Below, piece by piece: positions 8,659-15,364 of a stretch of 15,364 nucleotides of DNA. The stretch covers positions 1 through 15,364 of the forward strand of contig CAJVPP010002307.1 in the NCBI GenBank assembly GCA_910592005.1, read 5' to 3'. Origin of the DNA: Funneliformis mosseae (taxonomy: Eukaryota; Glomeromycota; Glomeromycetes; Glomerales; Glomeraceae). Made by a program: the position numbers and the translations under genes. A model generated the notes under the pieces. That model worked only from the letters and a program-made list of their open reading frames with translations, did no database searches and was not told the DNA's origin. The stretch's first letter is position 1, and every line of letters begins with the position of its first letter.

Positions 8659-8896
8659 CTGTGTAATATTACTAACATTTTTGAATTTTCATCTCATATA
8701 ATTATTCATTCACTTTTCAAAAACATTTTTATAAGTTTTAAAAGTTAAATAATTCAATAGTTTTAAAAAGATCTCTTCAAATATATTGTTTATTATATAA
8801 TAATTTTAATAAGTAAAAGTATTATAAATAATTTTAATATGTAAAATATATTAAACTAGCTTAAGGTTTGTAATTTTATTATTGTGAACGGGTAAA
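8659..8896. other. AT-rich spacer, nothing recognised
   Basis: No coding or repeat signal beyond A/T runs. TATTATAAATAATTTTAATA and close variants recur around 8800-8840. Confidence 0.5.
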
Positions 8897-8948
8897 TATG
8901 ACACAGTTTATGTAGCACAAGAGAATGATCAATTTATAGATAATTTAT

Positions 8949-9136
8949 CTGACATGTGTGATATATCAGACATGATCAACATAAACAACATATTAGATAT
9001 AACAGATATATATTATATAACTGACATGTTAGACATTTTAGACATTTATGACATAACTGACATATTAGATATATCAGATATATGTGGCATAACTGACATA
9101 TTAGACATAGCTGACATATTAGATATATTAGTTATA
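8949..9136 (+). repeat. 9/18-bp microrepeat in copy B
   Basis: Roughly ten 18-bp (2 x 9) units of the type GACATATTAGATATAGCT, more than in copy A. Because the period is a multiple of three, one frame stays open for 69 codons and gives a repetitive D-I-L-D-I translation. Confidence 0.85.
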
Positions 9137-9156
9137 TTTTTCTATATAATATATTT

Positions 9157-9166
9157 TATATAAATA
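9157..9166 (+). promoter_or_regulatory. TATA-like motif in copy B
   Basis: TATATAAATA in the same context as in copy A (3874-3883). Confidence 0.4.
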
Positions 9167-9248
9167 GGTAACTTGTTAATTTATGTAAAAGGAGAAGAAG
9201 ATAGCTTGAGTAGTTTTAGCAGTGAGTGAGGTATTGTTAGCCGACGTA

Positions 9249-9362
9249 GGTAACCAATTCTGAAGGCCTATCATATTACGTTACAGTTTAAAGGCAACCA
9301 GGTCTATCACGTTACATTACAGTTTAGAGGCAACTGGCCTATCACATTACATTTTAGTTTTA
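9249..9362 (+). repeat. 36-bp tandem array, 3 units (copy B)
   Basis: Units start at 9249, 9293 and 9329. The first is 44 bp because of an 8-base insertion near TTCTGAAG; the last is degenerate. Unit 2 differs from the copy A consensus by three transitions. Confidence 0.85.
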
Positions 9363-9403
9363 GTATTATTCTTCTTTTCTTTTCTTTTATTATTTTACTC
9401 GTG

Positions 9404-9409
9404 AATAAA
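9404..9409 (+). terminator. AATAAA polyadenylation-type signal (copy B)
   Basis: Same position relative to the array and pyrimidine run as in copy A. Confidence 0.35.
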
Positions 9410-9598
9410 CATATTATTTATAAATACAATTTACTGGCAATCTGTTGAATTGTGACTCACTGTAATCATATAAATACTTTTAATAAATCGTCTGAGTTAA
9501 AGCTACAAACTGTTGAAAGATTACTGCTCAATTAAAAAGAATAAATTGCTTGAACACCCTGTCTAACAGTCATAATTCGCAAGAATTACACATTAACA

Positions 9599-10249
9599 TT
9601 ATGATTTTTTTGTTTTTAACAAATTTTTCTTTTATTATTTAAAAAATATAATATTAAATAAAAAATTCTATTATAACTATTTCAAATTTTTATTATAAAA
9701 GAATATTAATTAAATACAATAGTTTATTTAAATTTTTATTAACAGATAGAATTATTTAATATTTTAAATTTTTTTATATAATAATTTATAGTTTTCAAAT
9801 TTAAATTATCTATTTTGATTTTCTAATAATTGTTTTCTTTTTCTATATAGTCTATAATTTAAAGTAAAAAAAAATTTATTTTATTCTCTTCTATAATATT
9901 AATTTTAAATTAATAAAAAATATATTTATTACTATCTTTTCTTATTATTTAATAATTATTCTTAAATTTTTATATATTTTTTAGTATTTTTTATTAATAT
10001 TATTTATTTATCTAAAATAGAGTCATTCAAGAAAAAAGATAAATTACTTACTTTAATAAACTTGTTATTTCTGCTAAATTATATTTAAATTCAAAGCATT
10101 TATTAAGAGCTTATCACTATAAAATTTTTTATTAAAAAATAAATTTTTTGTATATTTCATAAAATTTAATTGAAAAAACACATTCTATAACTAGTAATAT
10201 AAATTGAATAGGTATAATAGGCATAATTCTTACTATTTTAAAATTTTGC
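9599..10249. other. AT-rich spacer, nothing recognised
   Basis: Homology between the LTR-like copies stops here. The stretch is dominated by A/T runs with dense stops in all frames and no recognisable motif. Confidence 0.55.
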
Positions 10250-10400
10250 ACTTTTTATAGAAATATAATAGGCACTCTGCACATGTTGTGTATAGCACAA
10301 AATTTGCATTATATATATTATAATTGGCACTAAATACATAAAATTTCTCTTATATGTGCTATAATTAATACTATATACAAATTTTTTCTATATTTATTTA
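10250..10400. repeat. Cluster of GCAC motifs in both orientations
   Basis: TATAATAGGCACT, TGTATAGCAC, TATAATTGGCACTA and TATGTGCTATAATT occur within 150 bp, i.e. TATAAT-GGCACTA-like words in direct and inverted orientation. Such clusters are usual at the subterminal ends of hAT and similar DNA transposons, and a hAT relic begins about 150-200 bp downstream. The link is inference. Confidence 0.4.
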
Positions 10401-10552
10401 TATATAAATTATCAATTTTATATTACACTAATTTAGAGTTATTTGATAAAAAAAAGTTTAAACTCATTTTAATTTTATTTTATGATTTAATAATTTAATT
10501 AAAATATAAATTTTTTCTTATTTTATTAGATTTTTTCTTTATTTTATAAATA

Positions 10553-12407
10553 ATGTCAATCTTTAAAATGATAGTTTAAAACAATTTTTTCCTTTTACTG
10601 AATAATCAAATAAAAAAAATAAAAGTAAATTTACAAGATAATAATCAAGAATTATCAGATTCAGATACAAAATAAATACATATTAAAAGATCTAATAAAT
10701 GTAAAAAATCAGATAAAATTAGTTTAAAGCATATTCATAGTTAGAACAAAAAATTAATAATAATAAGATAATACTATTTTATACTTTATATAAAGAAAGG
10801 AAAGAAAAATCAATTTTTGCTATTAGTATAAAAAATTATCAGTTGAAAAAAATTAAAAATCATCTAAAAATAAATGAGTATAAAAAATCTAAAGATTTTA
10901 ATAAGTCATAATAAATGAAAATTATTATGAATTTTATAAAGTAACTAGAAGTTGATAAATTAAGTATTATTTCACTTATGAGAAATGTTTATTTTTGTTC
11001 TAAAAATTATTAATCAATTAATATTTTTTCTGATTTATATAAATTAATCTCAATTCAAATTAAGAATATTTTATTTTAAGCAAAATAAGTACTTTTTAAT
11101 CATTAAATTATAGAAAAAATATTACAAAAATATTTGTTCTATTATTAAAAAAGATTTATTTAATAAGTTAAATATTTCAAAATTTTGAAATATTATGATT
11201 GATAAATTAACTAAAATAACAGATAATAACCATTTGACTATTGTTTCAAAATATTTAATTAATAATAATATTTTATGTATATATTATTTAAGAATAATTA
11301 ATTTAGAAGACATTGATGTCTTTTATATTTTTAATCAAATAAAATTATTTGTTAAAAAATTTAAACTTTAACTTATTAATTCATTTTAGAACTTTTAATA
11401 CATTAATTATGATAGGTAATTTTTTTAATAAAATAATTATAATATAATAAAATTATTAAAATTATTTTTTAATATGGAATATCATAATAATATTTCAACG
11501 AGGCTTAAAAATTAAACCTATTTATATTATCAAATTATTATATTATATATTATTTATATTTAACAGATAAATATGCCTCTTTAGAAGTTAATTATATGAA
11601 AAATTTTTATATAAACTTTATTCATATTTTAGCAAATCTCATAAATGACAAAAAATATTACATGTTATACAGGTATAGTAAATTTAGTTTATAAAATTTT
11701 AAAATTAAATTTTTTTAAAAAAATAATTTATTATTTATTTTTTTTACTAAATAGGATATTAACGATAAGCCAACTTTAGAATTACTAAATATTATTAAAA
11801 TATAATGGCTCTTATTATCAAATGCTGTAAGAAATCTTTATAAGATTATAAATTCAGTTTTAGCTTCACTAAATGAAGATTTATTCGCAGAAAATAAAGT
11901 TACTGAAATTTTAATTCAATTAGTAGATGAAAATTTTATAATAGCAACTATATTTTTAGTTGATCTAATAATAATACTTAAAAAATTAATTAAAGTTTTT
12001 CAATCTGATTATGTAGCTCTTTTTCATCTTAAACCTTATTTAATAGTAGTGATAAATTCTATTTTTGAAAATTTTATTAGAAATACTGATACATAACCTA
12101 TATACAATATCATTTTACATAATTATTTAGATCATTAAGAAATTCTAAATAATTATTCATGTTTTATCAAAGATTATTCAGAAGCAATGATTAAAGTATT
12201 ATAAAAAGATTTTCACAATCTAAATTATACAATATATTAGGTATATTTGATATTAAATTATTTTTAAAAATAGAAAATTAAATATTAAAATATGGATTTA
12301 AAGAGTTTAGTTTTCTAATTAATTATTATAAAAATAATAGAATAATTGATAATATGGTGCAAATGGCTTAGTCACATCAAAGGATTTTTAAGAATTTTAA
12401 AATGTAA
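10553..12407 (+). pseudogene. hAT-type (DUF4371-like) transposase relic
   Basis: From ATG 10553 the translation drifts through all three frames but keeps family order. A basic N-terminus (ELSDSDTK, IHIKRSNKCKKSDKISLK) is followed by a zinc-finger-like segment (about 10772-10900: LYKERKEKSIFAISIKNY, HLKINEYKKSKDF), where the cysteines of a BED/TTF finger are lost. The catalytic block has a 61-codon open run, 11189-11371, with M-I-D-K-L-T-K-I-T-D (candidate first Asp at 11201-11203) and HLTIVSKYLINNN. Then come STRLK and LYSYFSKSHK, and after an intron INDKPTLELLNI. A 96-codon run from 11806 to TAA 12094-12096 contains SNAVRNLYKIINSVLASLNE and FQSDYVALFHLKPYL. The C-terminal run is KYGFKEFSFLINYYKNNRI...NMVQMA, ending TAA 12405-12407. 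Many stops and shifts show it is inactive. Family assignment is by pattern recognition. Confidence 0.75.
11673..11754 (+). other. 82 bp GT-AG intron in hAT relic
   Basis: Reading KILHVIQ up to 11672 and resuming DINDKPTLELL at 11755 restores one continuous frame (phase 0). The excised DNA starts GTATAG and ends TACTAAATAG. It has stops in frame and is almost pure A/T. TACTAA resembles a branch-point consensus but is unusually close to the 3' end. A second, weaker candidate is 11416-11476, whose 3' end reads TG instead of AG. Confidence 0.7.
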
Positions 12408-12518
12408 AGGAATTTTTTTTAAATATATAACCATTAAAAAAAAATATGTTATTAAATAGTCTTTAATATAATCTTTAATGTTACGTATTTTTTTTTGATT
12501 TTATTATAAAAGTTTTTT
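12408..12518. other. Short AT-rich junction between two elements
   Basis: Runs of A/T including CCATTAAA and TTTAATGT near 12430-12483, a weak inverted pair. Nothing else is seen. Confidence 0.4.
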
Positions 12519-12581
12519 ATGGTTAGGATATTTTTAACATTAACTTTAATAGTAATAATGGGATTTTCAGTACCTCTGCCA

Positions 12582-12634
12582 TCACGTGCTCAAAATATAA
12601 TTGGTACATATAAATCACATGTCAGAATATGATT
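12582..12634 (-). repeat. Left subterminal CACGTG-type repeats
   Basis: TCACGTGCTCAAAATATAAT (12582-12601) and the related TCACATGTCAGAATATGATT (12615-12634) are inverted relative to the repeats at 14875-14931 (complement TCACGTGATCAAATTATAA). They mark the left flank of the transposase relic. Confidence 0.6.
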
Positions 12635-12655
12635 GGTTAATCATTATTCAATAAC

Positions 12656-14787
12656 TTACATATCTCCAAATTCTTTTAAAACATTTGTAAGAATACGACA
12701 ATGAGATTTATACTGCTTAACCACAAAAACAGCCATTTTACCTGAAAGTCTAAGCTTATAAATGCTTATGTAATATGAAGAATGACGTGCAAATTGACGA
12801 ATATTTATTAGACTAATGAAATTTAATGCACGCAGTACAATCTCCTTAAGGTCCTTGAATGTGTAATTACAATGAATGCGTGAATACCATTTTGCTTCTG
12901 CCCAAAAGAACTCAATATAATTAAGTTTGTAATAGAACTTCGGGTAGAACATACATATATACCTGCTACCTTAATAACCTAAAAGATAAGTATTTTTTTA
13001 AAAAAATGTTAAATTGAATACATAAATTGAATAATTTATTAACTGTAATTTACCTCTTGTATATGTATCTTTTGTGATACAAAGTCAGATTGTGCACAAA
13101 GAATACATATTGCATAATAGTCTAACTTTATTAGATCAGGATTATGTTACGTATACGTATTGCACTTTCTTTTTAAACCTAGTATTCACAAATCACGCTC
13201 TTCAAGAACTCGTTGAATATCCTTAGGCCTTACTATATCATCAACATCTGTAAATGTCTTATATGAGATAAGCTATCAGGCATTCTACCATTATATAGGA
13301 GTGGTTGTTTGCCACCATCTTTCATATTCATTCTTGAAACCACCAATGCATTATCAGCAAATATATTGTAGTTGTAACTGTTATCAAACATAAACAGTGC
13401 GACTTTTTTTGGGTGAGTTCGTTTAAATATTAGGATAGACTGCTCTTTTATCTGATTAATAACATTTTTATTTATCCACCATCCATCCTGATTTGTATCA
13501 GAATACATTGTGATGCAAGCTTAAGTATACACAAGTCGCTCACCATCAGGAAGTAAATCGTTAGCGAAATAATCCTCTTCTGAAAGCTGAAGTCATCCAA
13601 TAAACTCACAGAGAAAGTCGCTTATGTGTATACTAAGACCTTTCGATTTGCAACAAAGTTCATTTTCATCTACAGATCCCAAACTTTGACAATATCATTA
13701 TTGATATAAAAAATTGATTTATCATAGGTAACTGAAATGATCTCAAGAACATCATATAAAAGCACAGATACAATGATTTAGTCTAAATTATTGTTTTCAT
13801 AAATAGTAATTCGTTTTCATAATTTCACCCATTATTGCAAAAATTGATTTCTATTTACAACTACATTTTCACGTTCATGACCATTAAAGTAAATATTCTT
13901 TGAATGGTCTTTATATTGCCAATCAAGTATATATAGCCATTCGCGTGTAGTTGAATGTGAGATACTTATCTTTTCTTCTATTCTAAGGGCAAGAATAATC
14001 TCATTCTCAATGAATTTTACAAAATTAACAATATTCAACTTAAATTTATATACACGTAAATATTCAATAACTTATAATTTAACGTCTTCATGCAAAAGAA
14101 GAAATCTGATTTTTGCATAGCGTCCATGTTTAGATGTAACAATCATGTCATTATTAAGCCATTGATTTGCCTAGAAGTGGATAAGTTACGCTTGCCATAG
14201 ATCTTTGTTCAAGCTTTGGGCAAGGAGATTACTTGCATCCATCTTGCTGTATTTTTAGTCCTGAACTAAATAGAGAAATTAATTTATCATTCAAAGCTGC
14301 AAATCATTATTTTTTTTAATAACAAATTCAGAGACTCTAATGTGAATTCGTTATCATTATTATCACATAGATCATTAAATGCAGGATCATCAAATGCGTT
14401 AAGTTCAGTAACTTCATTTGTTTGAAGCATTTCAGTAATTTTCTTAGAATCTAAAGCTACTTTTTGCCAATATGATCTCTTATTGCATAATGTTAACTTT
14501 GTAATACCATTATATACTAGTCTATGTGAATTTATAGTCTATATATGTGACTTTGCATTTTCTATCAAACGTTCTAATATATTTAATTTCCATGTTTGTA
14601 TTTAATCTGTAATTTTATCACTATCAAAATGTGTTTTCTCACCTTTTACCCAAAAAGTGCCAAACCATGATTTATCAAACTCATCCAGTTCAGCATCTAA
14701 TGGCTTAAATATTATTTTTTTAGCTTATTTCTAACGTTTCTTGATAGCTTCTCAAGACTATTTAGTTCGTTTATTTAATTTCAGCAT
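12656..14787 (-). pseudogene. DDE transposase relic (IS630/Tc1-type, intron-bearing)
   Basis: Minus-strand relic from a possible ATG at 14785-14787 to TAA at 12656-12658. The N-terminal third is shifted but readable: PLDAELDEFDKSWFGTFWVK, then RSYWQKVALDSKKITEML. An HTH-like segment (13832-14038) has STTREWLYILDWQYKDHSK and NIYFNGHERENVV. The catalytic part shows I-S-D-F-L (first Asp, 13617-13619) and, 78 codons later in the same frame, A-L-F-M-F-D-N-S (second Asp, 13383-13385), with one stop in YT*ACIT between them. Next come NMKDGGKQPLL and, in another frame, RPKDIQRVLEERDL and CAQSDFVSQKIHIQE. After a 75 bp intron, MFYPKFYYKLNYIEFFWAEAK carries the third acidic residue (Glu, 12911-12913). 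The N-x-I-E-x-x-W motif is typical of DDE_3/IS630-Tc1-type transposases common in fungi. Frameshifts (one base missing near 12957) and stops make it inactive, but it is the least decayed gene here. Confidence 0.8.
12979..13053 (-). other. 75 bp GT-AG intron in DDE transposase
   Basis: On the minus strand the exon ends HIQE (CAAGAG), the intron begins GTAAAT and ends CTTATCTTTTAG, and the next exon reads VIKVAG in phase 0, as expected between IQE and the FYPKF block. TTTAAC about 30 bases before the 3' end is a possible branch point. Length and boundaries are typical of fungal introns. Confidence 0.7.
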
Positions 14788-14874
14788 TCTAATTTTATTA
14801 AATTGAGATATAAGAAAAAAATATAATTATCGCAAATGATGTAAAATGACGTGAGAATTTCATGATTTAACTAT
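14788..14874. other. 5' flank of the transposase relic
   Basis: AT-rich leader between the presumed start codon and the subterminal repeats, with AAATGATGTAAAATGACGTG. No definite promoter element is seen. Confidence 0.35.
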
Positions 14875-14931
14875 GATCACGTGATTATAATTTGATCACG
14901 TGTTTATAATTTGATCACATAATATAGTTTT
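14875..14931 (+). repeat. Right subterminal 19-bp repeats with CACGTG
   Basis: Three head-to-tail 19-bp units start at 14875, 14894 and 14913: GATCACGTGATTATAATTT, GATCACGTGTTTATAATTT and a degenerate third with GATCACATAA. The first contains the palindrome ATCACGTGAT. The inverted counterpart is at 12582-12634. They are likely transposase-binding sites at a transposon end; a bHLH-type E-box coincidence is the alternative. Confidence 0.7.
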
Positions 14932-14998
14932 TAACCAATAAAATTTTGAATTTAATATAGAAATGATCAGCAAAATTTTCAGCAGTGACTTAACCATT

Positions 14999-15229
14999 TG
15001 ATGCAACTAAGCTGTTTGCATCATATCAAAAATCATTTAAATATCAAATTGATTTCAAATATATCAATCTGATTAATCTTATTGATTAATTATTTATTTT
15101 ATTTTTTTTGTTTTTTAATTTAATACCCTTTATTTTTTTCATATTAATTTCTTTTTTTTATTTATTTTTTTTTTATATTTTTATTTTTTATTTTTTTTCA
15201 AATCTTTTTTATATATATATATATCGTCA
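14999..15229. other. AT-rich, T-rich tract ending in (AT)n
   Basis: A small hairpin, GATGCAA...TTGCATC, is near 15000-15025. From about 15095 to 15210 the plus strand is strongly T-rich (runs of T with scattered A), followed by an (AT)n run at about 15210-15224. No gene is seen. Confidence 0.6.
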
Positions 15230-15331
15230 ACTCTTGTTATAACAAACTCTATGTCCTAGACCTCAACTTTGTTATAAGATTATAATAAAGATTTTAAGAG
15301 ATTTGATTGGCCAATTTGCTATAACAAGAGT
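15230..15331. mobile_element. 102 bp MITE-like element with 17 bp TIRs
   Basis: ACTCTTGTTATAACAAA (15230-15246) and TTTGCTATAACAAGAGT (15315-15331) are inverted repeats matching at 16 of 17 positions; the one mismatch is a transition. Internally, CAACTTTGTTATAA repeats the left end imperfectly. There is no coding capacity. It resembles a miniature inverted-repeat element mobilised by a Tc1/mariner- or pogo-type transposase. AT-rich flanks prevent a firm target-duplication call. Confidence 0.6.
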
Positions 15332-15364
15332 ATTTTTATTATATTTGTTTAAAAAATTCATTAT
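15332..15364. other. AT-rich window end
   Basis: No feature seen. Confidence 0.4.

Larger units (their letters stand above)
8897..9598 (+). mobile_element. LTR-like repeat, copy B (702 bp)
   Basis: Second copy of the 3735-4454 repeat in the same orientation, from TATGACACAG to CACATTAACA. The initial TG of copy A is TA here, so one terminal base is apparently mutated. The component order is the same: a longer microrepeat, TATA motif, GTAAAAGGAGAAGAAGATAG, a shorter 36-bp array, pyrimidine run, AATAAA and conserved tail. The two copies differ largely by transitions, for example in the tail (AATTTGTTG versus GACTCACTG). If A and B were the two LTRs of one insertion, the ~4.4 kb between them should hold gag-pol. 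None is visible, so independent solo LTRs or a very old, replaced interior are more likely. Confidence 0.65.
12519..14998 (-). mobile_element. DNA transposon with DDE gene and subterminal repeats
   Basis: About 2.5 kb, bounded tentatively by ATGGTTAGG (12519-12527) and its near-complement CTTAACCAT (14990-14998). Inverted CACGTG-bearing subterminal repeats lie inside both ends, and a single decayed transposase gene sits between them. This region is less AT-rich than its surroundings. The ends are a proposal: only 8 of 9 terminal bases match and no target duplication was identified. Confidence 0.5.

Noticed and set aside
8954..9163. 69-codon ORF as a real gene
   Set aside because: The translation is only the 9-bp microrepeat read in phase, so it is not annotated as a CDS.
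3735..9598. One intact LTR retrotransposon bounded by the two repeats
   Set aside because: The interior has no gag-pol, primer-binding site or polypurine tract, and flanking bases show no matching target duplication.
11416..11476. Second intron in the hAT relic
   Set aside because: The donor GTAATT is plausible, but the expected 3' AG reads TG and the reading frame on the 5' side is uncertain.
12656..12952. 98-codon ORF as an independent gene
   Set aside because: It is the last exon of the DDE transposase relic; its ATG is an internal Met created by the upstream frameshift.

Overview
The window looks like a stretch of nuclear DNA from a very AT-rich, transposon-laden eukaryote. The best fit is an arbuscular mycorrhizal fungus (Glomeromycotina, Rhizophagus/Gigaspora-like). 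This rests on the composition, on 60-90 bp fungal-type GT-AG introns inside two transposase relics, and on the particular mix of decayed elements. No intact host gene, rRNA, tRNA or prokaryotic feature was found. Almost everything recognisable is a mobile element in some stage of decay; the species assignment is inference.

Layout. 1-183: degenerate ~19-20 bp tandem repeat, a hairpin and a perfect 50 bp palindrome that abut a truncated pogo/Tigger-type DDE transposase relic (184-1139, minus). About 1510-3730 (plus): frameshifted remains of a LINE-type ORF with a nearly continuous RNase H domain (2504-2941) and a downstream zinc-knuckle-like segment. 3735-4454 and 8897-9598: two direct copies of an LTR-like repeat of ~0.7 kb, each with a 9/18-bp microrepeat, TATA motif, 36-bp tandem array (7 versus 3 units) and AATAAA. 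Between them lie mostly AT-rich DNA, a decayed unidentified coding relic (about 5580-6410), a ~1.3 kb foldback element whose core is a self-complementary ~45 bp array (6440-7752), and a relic of an A32/FtsK-HerA-like packaging ATPase (about 7990-8658).

9599-12407: AT-rich spacer, a cluster of GCAC-type motifs that may be transposon subterminal repeats, then a hAT-type (DUF4371-like) transposase relic with one clear intron. 12519-14998: a less AT-rich, younger DDE transposase relic (minus strand, all three presumed catalytic acidic residues visible, one 75 bp intron) flanked on both sides by inverted CACGTG-bearing subterminal repeats. 15000-15364: pyrimidine-rich and (AT)n DNA and a 102 bp MITE-like element with 17 bp terminal inverted repeats.

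No genes work together here; the window is a nested transposon graveyard. A recurring theme is decay by transitions: the 36-bp units differ almost only by C/T and A/G changes, RNase H catalytic codons are changed by apparent G-to-A, and several expected Trp codons are TAG/TGA. That resembles cytosine-methylation or RIP-like mutation.
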